A DNA stretch of 64,000 nucleotides. Source: Paramyrothecium sp. XJ0827. Taxonomy: Eukaryota > Ascomycota > Sordariomycetes > Hypocreales > Stachybotryaceae. The stretch is taken from assembly GCA_020881915.1 (NCBI GenBank), contig JAJFPB010000011.1, forward strand, positions 186,001-250,000. Reading direction: 5' to 3'. Position numbers and translations under genes: made by a program. Positions 54,631 through 64,000 of this stretch are shown one piece after another (position 1 is the first letter of the stretch; each line of letters opens with the position of its first letter). Under the pieces are notes generated by a model that did not search any database, was not told the origin of the DNA, and saw only the letters and a list, made by a program, of their open reading frames with translations.

Positions 54631-55033
54631 TATTGAATGAACATAATTTGAGAAATATGAGAATGCGTTACGCTGATATCTATATCGGTGGGAAAAGCCT
54701 GTTTGTCACACAGAGGTGGATTCAAGCGCCACTTATAGGAGGTAGTCACACCGGATTCCTCCAACACCGCCCGAACAGAAAGTTACCTCTGCAGCATCGA
54801 TTACGCAAACGAACACTTTTCATCACTTCCTTTACTTTTGTGTGTTATCAACGATTCCTATTGCGTAAAATGGCCGTTTGCGGACGCGTGCTAATTCTGG
54901 AGGTGATTAATGATCACTGCATCCGGCAAGCTAACGCTGCCCTCCGCTAGTACAGCATAACTTAGAAACAGAGAACCTCGGCGGACATGAAGCTATAATT
55001 TCACAATCCAGCACTTATATTCTGGCCAAAGAA

Positions 55034-56983
55034 ATGGTTATACACATGTGTGATAACTCGCTACTCATTGTCATCATGGTTCAATTCATCTATCCTTCAA
55101 TGGCTGCTCCTCCCAGTTGCACTACTAAAGATCCTACCGATTACCTTCGTCGAATGAAAAGATTGTCGCTAGAGGCCCATGGCTCTGACGAAAAGCTAGT
55201 TATTGCTCTTGATTTTGGCACAACTTTCTCAGGCATTGCTTTTTGTTTTCTCAACCAGCGCGATCCCAAGATTGGTGTTGTTTTGGATTGGCCAGGGGGT
55301 GAAGGAGAATCGGCACCCAAGGTTCCCACCCTCATCCGCTACGACATTGATGCAAACGGCTTTACCTGGGGAGCATCCATCGATCGGATGCAAAACAATA
55401 TCATCGGCGTCAAGCTTATGCTGGACCCTCAACAAGAGCGGCCACTGTACCTACCAGCGGTCGACATCGATCGAGAAATCGAACGGCTTCCTAAACCACC
55501 AAGATATGTCGCCGCTGATTTCATCGAAGCTATTTACCAGCATGCACTAAGCGAGATATCGAAGCAGATTCCTTACCAGTACATGGCCTTGTGTCAGAAG
55601 CGTTTTGTCTTATCTGGTCAGAAGTTCTTGGTCTATCTTTCGGAATTATACTGATTCAGCTACCGTCTTAGTGCCTGCTGTTTGGTCAGATGCTGCAAAA
55701 GATGCAACAATACAGGTAAATGTTTGTTCTCAAGTAATACGACAATTGGAGCTCACATGGTACCCGCAGGCTGCAAAGAAGGCGGGACTTTATCCAGTGA
55801 CCTTGATCAAGGAGCCCGAAGCTGCAGCATTGTACACGATGCATTCACTTGATTTCACTATAAAAGAGGGTGACGCGTTCGTTGTTTGTGATGCGGGCGG
55901 TGGCACAGTAGATCTTATATCCTATGAAGTCATAGCTCTGTCACCAACCCTCCAGCTCAAGGAGCTTGTTCCTGGCACGGGTATGTTAATTTAAGAAGCT
56001 CTAGACATCGCTTTTTATACTGAATACAAATGACATAGGTGGCATGGCTGGCTCTTTAGGCTTGAACCAGCGCTTCGTGGAGGATGTAAAAGATCTCGTG
56101 GGCGAGAAACAATTCCATGACCTCAAGGAAACAAAAGGGTTTTGGTTGGCCGAACGGGCTTTTGATAAAGAAGTCAAGAAAGCTTTTCGAGGCAAGCTGA
56201 ACGAGGAGTTTTTGTCAGCTTCCCAATGGCTTCCCTACAAGATAATCCAGCTTCTGGCCTGGAATCAAATACCTGGAGAATGACTGGGTAAGCTAGTCAA
56301 GATAATGGTTAAAATTGATCATACTAATACAAAAACAGAAGGGAACTCGGTCAAATCTTTGCACCATTGATCACGAATATTCTGCAGCTGATAGACGATC
56401 AGATCAAATCTATTCAACTCAAAAATCCGGGCCAACCGATTACAGTAGGTATCACGATCTCCATATCTCGACTACGACTGATTTTTCAAGGGCATCATCC
56501 TTGTCGGCGGTTTTGGCAGCAGCCAGTACTTGAGGGCTTGCGTGGCGAAGAGGTACCCCGATATTCAGGTACTACAGCCAAATGATGCTTGGAGTGCCAT
56601 TGCAAAGTAATCCATTATTTGTGTTCAAACCCGAATACCCTGGTTGACCAAAGCTAGGGGCGCAGTTTTGAGTCAACTTGAGCGAGAGGCCAGCGTTGTT
56701 TCCACGTCGCTGACAAAACACTACGGCGTAGAGGCTTGGGAGGGAATTGATCCTGTTGCGGATATAGATCAACCTACCAGACTCTGGCGAGATGGTAGTA
56801 CCAGAGTTAAGAAGGGATGTCCAGGTTTTGAACCCCAGTATTGATGATTCTTGGCTAACATGAATCGCAGATAACCTGGTACATGAAAAAGGGCGATGAT
56901 ATTACTCGCGATCAAAAAATTCGATTCTCGTTCTGCCGAGAGTTTGAATCTCCTCTGACTGACCTGACCATTGAGGACAAACT
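55034..56983 (+). pseudogene. Hsp70-like ATPase (actin-fold), one frameshift, 3' end lost
   Basis: A multi-exon gene; the start may be ATG 55034 or 55100. Phosphate loop 1 is LVIALDFGTTFSGIAFCF near 55197. Next are VLVPAVWSDAAKDATIQ near 55670, then IKEPEAAALYTMHSLD and phosphate loop 2 FVVCDAGGGTVDLISYE near 55880, LGLNQRFVEDVKDLVGEKQF near 56056, the adenosine motif GIILVGGFGSSQYLRACVAK near 56500, and a last exon reading ITWYMKKGDDITRDQKIRFS near 56875. Introns near 55616, 55715, 55980, 56287, 56445 and 56608 have good sites. A single missing base near 56218 breaks the frame. Coding stops at 56983, where a CAGGGATGG repeat begins; the substrate-binding end is gone. This is the divergent fungal Hsp70 family resembling HSPA12, not the housekeeping chaperone. 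Confidence 0.75.
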
Positions 56984-57300
56984 CAGGGATGGACATCGAA
57001 CGAATGGGAATCGAATCGATAGATTCATTCGATGCCAAGTCTTACAAATGTCGAATCGAATTTCTTGGCATTCGATTCGATGTCGAATCTGCGGCGCGCC
57101 CATTTGATTCGCATCGAATCGAATGTGACATGTCCTGTTCGATGTTCGAATGCATCGATTCGAATGTGGGGCATCCCATTCGACATTCGAACCGTACAGG
57201 TCACCATATGATTCGACATCGAATCGATCGCCCCCACCCGTTCGATCGAAAATCGATCGATTCGGTCGAACAGAGAGACGCGATGTGCGAATCATGACCA
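56984..57300. repeat. TCGAATCGA-rich repeat, probable hAT end
   Basis: About 300 bp made largely of variants of ATTCGAATCGAT in both orientations, giving apparent open frames on both strands that are artefacts. It begins CAGGGATGG, like a hAT terminal repeat. The dense short palindromic motifs resemble the element-specific subterminal arrays of the other hAT copies here. A matching right end (CCATCCCTG) was not found nearby, so it is likely a truncated or solo end inserted in the Hsp70-like gene. Confidence 0.6.
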
Positions 57301-59047
57301 AGGGGTGGATTCAGCGCGATTCGCAGACGCGTTAAGAGGCCCCTGGCACTCTCCTCGACGCGACAAGTGCAACGCGATCAACGCTGACAACAATTCATCT
57401 TAATGCTAAGATGTGTTAGCAAGTACATAACATGACCCTAAAAGCCCATAGCATGCTAGGTACCCTGCAACTACAGCAATCATCCCTGTCTAACCGCCCC
57501 CAAGCCCGGAACGGATTAACGCGCCGGCCACCGCGAATTACCAACAGGTTTACCAGTTGGTAATGACTCCTGTCAGATATTGTGGCGAATTGTATGTTCA
57601 TATTGTTCTGTGTCGTGCTTGCTACTTGAGGTTTCGGAGCAAGCTCTATATGCTTTTTCTGTGCATGTGGAATCAACTGGAAGCTGCTTGCTAAGCCTGT
57701 GGCAATAGGTGGCAACTGTCATCTTTGATGACAATATCAGCCTTTCAAGCTACTTCCATGAGCTTCCTTTGCCAGTATTCAACAACTCCCATGGTCACAA
57801 TCCCGACAAATAACCCACCAGCAGGTGCTTTACAGGAATGTAACGGATAACCCAATTTTAATCTTGTAATAAAACACTGAGTCGGTTTCTATGAGGAATA
57901 TATATTTGTCGCGTGGGGTGGTTGAAGTATGAGTTATTGTTGCTGTAAAAATACAACCTCCCAAGTTAGGAGGTACCAAGGTCGTCATATAAAAGTAGGT
58001 GGGGCTTACAGTAGTTTTTAACGCAGGAGTATAGGGTACGTCCGTCCCAGTAACAGGCCGCTATACAGAGAGGGGATCACTAAAAACACGCCGCTTTTTC
58101 TGCAGAATATTAGGAAGGAAGCAAAAAGAAGAAGAAAAAAGGAAAACCAAAAAATATCTCCGTATTTCTCTCTACTAAAAGTTTTTACTGATGCTAGCTT
58201 TGGCATGATCGGATGAATATGTCCGGCTCGAAGTTTTCACGCATTGGCGAGTATGGGATTCATGATCTTCCTGCCCCTCTCTTTAACTTTTTGGTTGTCT
58301 CGGGGACCTGCACCTAAAGCCAGCTTTGCCTGTGAACCGATGTACCAGCGACTTCACAGGTGCATCCACTTAGAGCCTCAACTTCAAGTCCCCACCGTTC
58401 CGCCCCCTCACGTGAACCGTTTACGAAAAATCTCAAGAATCCATTCTTAGTTGACGCCAGATTGGAATGAGCACAAATGCAAAGCCGGGTATGGGGACTC
58501 GGCTGAGGAACGGGATGGGTTTTTCAAGGTTGGCCCGTAGTGATGCGTCTGTGCTTTGGCATGAGCCAATAGGAGCCTCTGACGCAAGTGGAACAGGGAA
58601 TATATGGAATCTTACCCCACCGTCTGTGGACCTAATCAACGAGACCCCGATTTGGCTGGTTGCCAAGTACTGAGAGCTTGGTGGAGCGGCACTTGGGAGA
58701 ATCTCCGTACACCAATGGTCGGAACAAAGTTTGGCTTCTTACATACAATGGCGGCTTCACGCGCGACTCCCTCGCCTTGGGCGCGCCAGGTCGTCGTTCG
58801 CGCTGCTCGCGAATGCTTCATTAATCGCACAAGATTTTGCATGTTTAACGGCAGTGGAGATGTCGCGAATTTCGCGTTGACGACAAAATGGGCGTGATAT
58901 ACGCGTGTTATTGGCCTCAATGCCTGTCTAGCCAGTGATGGATGGATGGATTTAAGTTGAGCCTCAGTGCAGTCTCAATGGCTTCCAACAACCTCGACCC
59001 ACGCGACCTGTCCGACTAGCTAAACTAACCGCATCATGATGTCCTCC
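57301..59047. other. geneless stretch
   Basis: About 1.7 kb with only short frames lacking domains on either strand. No RNA gene was recognised. GATG simple repeats lie near 58937-58950. Confidence 0.5.
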
Positions 59048-59191
59048 GTGTTGAGATCCGTTGTTTTTGACGGATCAATGGCTATTCCGATCCATTGGTG
59101 GCTGGGATGTGGATGTCTTGTCTATAGCTTCCGCTGGTTAGCGCTAGCCTTTCTTCTTCTTTAATCAATATAATATGCTCATTTCAACAGG
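59048..59191 (-). repeat. inverted copy of the 8179-8323 LINE-linked segment
   Basis: Complemented, this reads CCTGTTGAAATGAGCATATT and so on through GGCTAGCGCTAACCAGCGGA to AACGGATCTCAACAC, matching 8179-8323 with only one substitution noticed. It covers the upstream A/T-rich stretch and the first part of the LINE RNase H region but stops before the WVPGH block. Confidence 0.88.
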
Positions 59192-60045
59192 TTATGAGCC
59201 CGGAAAAGCCACCATACAGCTGAGTATCCTCCTAATCATGATTTCCACTATAACTCGAGGTCTAATCGCCTCCTTCCACTGCGACAAAGATACTCACCAC
59301 ACCTTACCCGAAATTTTAACCGAATAGTGATTTAGGAATCAAACACTGGGTTTTGCACACTTCCCGGCCTCACCCGTCACCAGCCTCTCGATTAAAATCC
59401 TTGCGCAAAACTTTCGCCATAGACTCGACCTCACGATGGCTTCACACGACTATAATTTAAGAGCTCGACCCCTCTTGAAACCGAGCTTCCTTTGTTTCCT
59501 CCACAAGCAACATTTTTCCTCATCGTGTCGCTGACCTTGACGGATGTTCTGTTGCTGGATGCTGTTGTTTAATCTTGTTGAATATGTGGCAAAAAGGAAC
59601 CTCTTGGAAGCTGCTGGAAAGGAAGGAATTTGCCACAGGAATATCCCCACCTATCGCTACAGGCTGATAAAGCAGCTATTCTAGTTGATTCCACATCGCT
59701 TAGAAAAGGACCTCTGAGGCCTTGTATCTCCGAGTGGTTCCCTTCTAAGTTTTGAGTCCTGGGCAACCCACGCCGACACCGACGACTCGCTTTCAGACGC
59801 AAGTTCAACCAACATTTGGGGCCTTGAAGTTACCTCAATTGCCTCATCAGAACCAGGAGAAACCCACGTTACAGCCAATGGGAGCTCCGACTCATCCGTT
59901 ACCGATACCATCGACAACAACGAGCATTCCAGCCTCGCGCTCGCAAGGGACATCGCTAGGCTGAAGAGGGAAGATTCACCTGAACCTGCCCTTCACTCGT
60001 CCCACGCCTTCTCTCGTCCAGCCATCAAGGAATCCATCCTCAAGC
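59192..60045 (+). other. Copia leader region, possible LTR and upstream frame
   Basis: No gene is certain. From about 59758 a plus-strand frame reads THADTDDSLSDASSTNIWGL, then LALARDIARLKREDSPEPAL and beyond the gag ATG in a different frame. It could be a short upstream frame or a shifted N-terminal part of gag. The 5' LTR should lie here or slightly left, but without the 3' LTR (outside the window) its limits cannot be set, and no tRNA primer site was recognised. Confidence 0.35.
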
Positions 60046-61500
60046 ATGTCGGCCTCGAAGGAATCGACAGGAACACTTGGCAACCTAGCCAACATCCCGA
60101 AGCTAGAATCAACAGCGGGATGGATCAACTGGAGCCGAGAAATGAAGGATCATCTCACGATGTCGGGTTATGGAGACTTGTTCAAACGAAACAAGGACAA
60201 ACCCACCGGCACCAGCGCCGCGACCGTTGAAAAGATCGACAACTGGCTCTCCAAGCAGGAACGCGCGTGCGGAGCCGTCCTCAATCGACTTGGATACAAC
60301 GCCAGGGAGCAGGTAAAGGACAAGGAGACCGTCACGGAGATGTTCAGTGAGCTTGAGAAGCGCTTCAAACCAAAGGGAAGCGCGGTTTTCCAAGAACTCG
60401 ATCGACGATACAACAGCCTCACCCTAGACCAATGCTCGGGAGTCATGAACTTCGCGGAACGGCTGCGAGAAGCTCAATCTGAACTCTTGCAACTAGACGA
60501 GACATGCAAAATCGGCACGCCTCAATTCATCAATAAGTTCCTAACCGGACTTGGCCCCGAATACGAAGTGTTCCTCACTGCTTTCTACCAAAACCACAAC
60601 TTGCTGCCCGAAAGAGGCTCCAACGGAGAAGTAACCAAACCTGCCGTCACATTCGAAATCGCCCTTGCCGCAGCAGAGCAAGAGGAGATGAACATTCAAC
60701 AACGAGAAAAGACCAAGATACAACAAACAGCTCTGCTGGCTGGAACACGTGGTCTTCGCAAAGACCGAGTGACTCAAACATGCGACCACTGCAACAAACC
60801 AGGTCACAACAAGGCCGGATGTTTTGGCTTACACCCCGACCTTCTTGAGGAGTTCAGGAGAAAACGAGCACTTCGGAGTGAACGACGAGAAACCAAGCTT
60901 GAGAGGAGAAAGGAGAACTCCTCGTCGCTGCAACCTGACGAGGATCACACTGCCGCCGTCGCCTTCTTAAACACGGCCTTTCTATCTCTTCAACCCCAGT
61001 TTGGCCTGGCTGCATCAGAACCATCCAAACTACTGGAGCGAATCCACGTATTGGACAGTGGCGCCTCCTCCCACACGTTCTGCCACCGACGGAACTTTAC
61101 ATCACTCGAGAAATTCACCGGCTCTGCCATCAACGGCATAGCTGGCTCGGCCATTATGCCTGAGGGGCAAGGCACATACACCCTCAAAACCATATGGAAC
61201 AATACCAAGGGAAAGACAACCTTTCATAAGGCACTTTACGTGCCAGGCGCTCACTGCAACCTCATCTCAGTCTCAGTCCTTGAGGAAGATGGAGCAACTA
61301 TTCTATTTCGAAAAGGACGAGCTGTCGTTACAAACCACGGTAAAGTCATCCTCAGCGCCACTAGGAAATTCGGTCTATACGTCATCGACGAAGATGACGA
61401 ACAACTGCACACCGCTATGGCCGCCTACTCCGTCAGCGACCCCAAACTGCAGATCTGGCATGACAGGCTCGGCCATTTGGGAGAACAGAACTTACATTGA
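60046..61500 (+). CDS. Copia gag-protease, ending at a stop before integrase
   Basis: 484 residues. Residues 20-240 are the UBN2-type gag capsid region (WINWSREMKDHLTMSGYGDL, ERLREAQSELL, FINKFLTGLGPEYEVFLTAF). A zinc knuckle CDHCNKPGHNKAGC has C246, C249, H254 and C259. The aspartic protease signature is D337-S-G in HVLDSGASSHTFC. The integrase N-terminal segment begins at WHDRLGHLGEQNL (H472, H477). The frame ends with TGA at 61498-61500 inside the integrase zinc-binding region, and the next frame continues the same protein in phase 4 bases later. The stop therefore looks like a point mutation, although programmed readthrough cannot be excluded. Confidence 0.85.
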   Translation: MSASKESTGTLGNLANIPKLESTAGWINWSREMKDHLTMSGYGDLFKRNKDKPTGTSAATVEKIDNWLSKQERACGAVLNRLGYNAREQVKDKETVTEMFSELEKRFKPKGSAVFQELDRRYNSLTLDQCSGVMNFAERLREAQSELLQLDETCKIGTPQFINKFLTGLGPEYEVFLTAFYQNHNLLPERGSNGEVTKPAVTFEIALAAAEQEEMNIQQREKTKIQQTALLAGTRGLRKDRVTQTCDHCNKPGHNKAGCFGLHPDLLEEFRRKRALRSERRETKLERRKENSSSLQPDEDHTAAVAFLNTAFLSLQPQFGLAASEPSKLLERIHVLDSGASSHTFCHRRNFTSLEKFTGSAINGIAGSAIMPEGQGTYTLKTIWNNTKGKTTFHKALYVPGAHCNLISVSVLEEDGATILFRKGRAVVTNHGKVILSATRKFGLYVIDEDDEQLHTAMAAYSVSDPKLQIWHDRLGHLGEQNLH

Positions 61501-61503
61501 CTC

Positions 61504-64000
61504 ATGAAGATGTCCACGGGCATCACTCCTCTATCTGACTCCAACGTCTGTGAAGCGTGCGTAAAAGGGCGCATGAAGGAAAGGCCTCATCGCGGATGCA
61601 TTCGAAAAGGAACAAGACCACTGGAGAGCGTTCACGGCGATATCGCTGGCCCTTTCTCAGACGAAGGCATCGACGGCCATAGATACTGGGCCTGTTTCAT
61701 AGACGATTTCACCAAAATGACCTGGGTCTTCCCAATCAGGCAAAAGTCCGAATTTGGCAACTGCTTTCGAAAACTTCTGGAACAAGCTGAGACACCAACC
61801 CGTCGCTGCCGTTACCTTCGCCTCGATCGGGCGGGAGAAAACCAAGCTGATACAATCACTCTCTACTGCGAAAACAAGATAATTGAGATGATCTTCTCTG
61901 CTACCGAACAGCACGAACAAAACGGGGTGGCCGAAGTAGCAAACCGTGTCCTACTCGAGAAAGTCACAACGACTCTCATCCATTCAGGACTGGAAAAGAA
62001 ATTCTGGCCATACGTCCTCAAATCCATGGCATATATACGAAACCTCTCACCAGCCTCGGGTCGTCAAATCACACCTTATGAAGCATGGCACAAGGAAGTG
62101 CCGGACCTCTCCCATCTCCGAGTTATCGGCAGCCGAGGCTTTGCAAAAATGCCTTCAGCCAAACGGAAGAAGATGGACGACAAGACAATCCCCTGCCGAC
62201 TCCTCGGCTATCAAGGGAGCACAAACTACGTCTTAGTCGACGATGATGGAAGAATATTCTTTGCGAATAACGTCGTGTTCGATGAGGAATCCCTGCCGAG
62301 AAAACGAATTGCATCCGAGCAACCAACTGACGAACCCAACGCAAAACGGATGGATCTCACACCATCTCTTCCAACTATACCCCTAACCGAAAACATCAGA
62401 ACAGACGAAGAGATACAGGCAGCCCTCAACCAATCCTATCTACCGAACCAAGACGAGCCGAGCTTCCATGTGGAACTGGGGACTCCAGAAAGAACACAAA
62501 GCCCCGACGGTGTAATCAATGAACACCAAGTCCCAATGGAATCAACCGACCGTCATTCCGAACTACGCTTTCCAGTACGGGAAACCCGAGGACAAATGCC
62601 ATCGAGATACACAGTCCTAGCTCAACAAGACCCAGAAGCTCAACAAAACCAATGGCGTTTCACCATGATTGCCATTCATCTGGCCATGATCGCCAACAAC
62701 CTCGAACCGACCGAACCCGAAACCTTTGCCGAAGCAATGAATTCGCCTCATAGCGAACAATGGATGCATGCCATGATTGACGAAATCGACTCCTTAACGA
62801 GAAACGGCACCTTCATACCAGTCAACCTACCTCCAGGAAAACATACTCTCCAAGGCAAATGGGTATATAAGCTCAAGCGAGGAAAGGATGGCGAGATTAC
62901 CAGATTCAAAGCTCGCTTCGTTGTCAGAGGCTTCGAACAAAAGAGGGAATCGACTACCACGAGACGTTTGCCTCCGTGGTCAAGCCGATGAGCTATAAAA
63001 TGATCTTCGCTATCGCTGCGGCCCTGGACCTTGAACTAGAACAAATGGATGTCAAAACTGCCTTCCTTTACGGTGGTGTTAAAGAAGAAATCTACGTCAC
63101 TCAGCCACAGGGCTTCGACGACAAATCAGGCAAAGTCTTCCGACTGCGGAAGGCTCTCTACGGTCTTAAACAATCTCCCCGAATCTGGTACCAGACATTA
63201 TCTGATTTTCTGGAAACCCTCGGCTTCAAACCACTCAACGCCGATGTTGGCGTTTTCATCCGTGGCACAACCTACATCGCCGTCTACGTGGATGATCTCT
63301 AATCGCTGGTCCCGATAAGGAAGAAATCCGCCAAATCAAAGCCGCCTTGAGCAAGAAATTCGAAATGACTGATCTTGGTCCGTGTCAGTACTATCTGGGA
63401 ATGTCCGTCCGGAGAGACAGACGCAACAAGGCCATCTTCCTCTCCCAACGAGCATATGTCGAGAAGGTCCTACGGGAATTTGACATGTGGGAGAGCAAGC
63501 CAGTCACAACTCCCTAAGCACGTCTAAATTCCAACCTGTCCCAGACGAATACAAAGCGTCTGAAACGACGAAACTATGGTACGCAAAGGCAATTGGTTCA
63601 CTTATGTATGCCATGCTTGGCACTCGCCCAGACATCGCATTTGCCGTCTCTCTCTGCAGCCGATATCTGGGAAACCCAACCAACGAGCACGTCCAAGCCG
63701 TCAAGCGCATCATGAGGTACTTACGAGGAACGATCGACTTGGAACTCGTTTTCAGCGGACCACTCAGACCGTTAGTTGGGTACACCGACTCAGACTGGGC
63801 TGGCGACCACGACACTAGACGGTCAACGGCTGGTTATGTCTTCAATGTCGGTACAGGCGCCATCAGTTGGAGCTCCAAACGACAACCAACGGTCGCACTA
63901 TCATCCTGCGAAGCGGAATACATGGGGCAAACACAATGCACCAAAGAAGCGATCTGGCTACGAGGGTTGCTGCGCGAACTTCTGGCCCAATACAAACATG
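61504..64000 (+). pseudogene. Copia integrase - RT - RNase H, frameshifted
   Basis: Integrase: the rest of the zinc site (NVCEACVKGRMKERPHRG) and catalytic D in SVHGDIAGPF, D in YLRLDRAGEN (usually SDNGGEF) and E in HEQNGVAEVANR. RT begins near 62740 (EQWMHAMIDEIDSL, LQGKWVYKLKRGKDGEITRF). A missing base near 62940 shifts to a frame holding EQMDVKTAFLYGG, ALYGLKQSPRIWYQ and the catalytic YVDDL at 63285-63300. A second shift follows immediately (DLLIAGPDKEEIRQI), and a third near 63515. RNase H then gives YTDSDWAGDHDTRRSTAGYV and TVALSSCEAEYM up to the window edge. Confidence 0.88.

Larger units (their letters stand above)
60046..64000 (+). mobile_element. Ty1/Copia retrotransposon, 3' end beyond the window
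   Basis: The domain order gag - protease - integrase - reverse transcriptase - RNase H identifies the Copia (Ty1) group, since integrase precedes RT. At least one stop and three frame changes make it inactive. It runs off the right edge within RNase H. Confidence 0.92.

Noticed and set aside
56969..57335. Long open frames on both strands (108-129 codons)
   Set aside because: They are products of the TCGAATCGA repeat, which avoids stops in several frames; no protein family is visible.

Overview
This window looks like an accessory, transposon-rich region of a filamentous ascomycete (Pezizomycotina, most likely Sordariomycetes). The evidence is short introns (about 47-80 bp, GT...CTAAC...AG), Tad1-type LINE, pogo/Fot-type, hAT and Copia elements, and gene families typical of these fungi: HET, PDDEXK_12-like, Spok-like, F-box and P450. 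The species cannot be read from the sequence.

Layout. 0-5 kb: a pogo transposase relic, an unidentified 3' gene fragment and a 5'-truncated Tad1-like LINE. 5-13 kb: a tandem-chromodomain protein, a small F-box protein, a LINE RNase H fragment joined to a HEPN-like fragment, decayed coding DNA and an intact PD-(D/E)XK protein. 13-16 kb: a hAT element. 16.4-20.7 kb: two multi-exon cytochrome P450 genes, the second with two frameshifts. 21.5-23.9 kb: an intact 797-residue protein with the coiled-coil / PD-(D/E)XK / Cys cluster / kinase layout of Spok spore-killer proteins. 24.55-29.73 kb: a 5.2-kb DNA transposon with 23-bp inverted ends and TA flanks, carrying an integrase-like transposase and two antisense accessory genes. 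30-39.8 kb: a nested stack in which a pogo element abuts an older pogo relic, carries two hAT insertions with recognisable target duplications, and has a further deletion-derivative hAT inside one of them. 40-43 kb: a trans-enoyl-reductase relic and a divergent pair of paralogous small secreted proteins. 43.4-47.9 kb: two more hAT elements, the second cutting off the 5' end of a HET gene (47.9-50 kb). 53-57 kb: a divergent pair made of a coiled-coil gene and an Hsp70-like gene whose 3' end is lost to a TCGAATCGA-rich repeat. 60-64 kb: a broken Copia element running off the window.

How it fits together. Most DNA is mobile elements or their debris. The surviving host-type genes are of the kinds found in self/non-self recognition and genetic conflict (Spok-like, HET, NLR-type TPR relic, HEPN-like relic, F-box, PD-(D/E)XK, chromodomain), plus secreted proteins and metabolism genes (P450s, enoyl reductase). 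The strongest candidates for new biology are the Spok-like gene, the three-gene transposon with a SUMO-motif-rich accessory protein, and the divergent secreted pair. Splice sites were inferred by eye.
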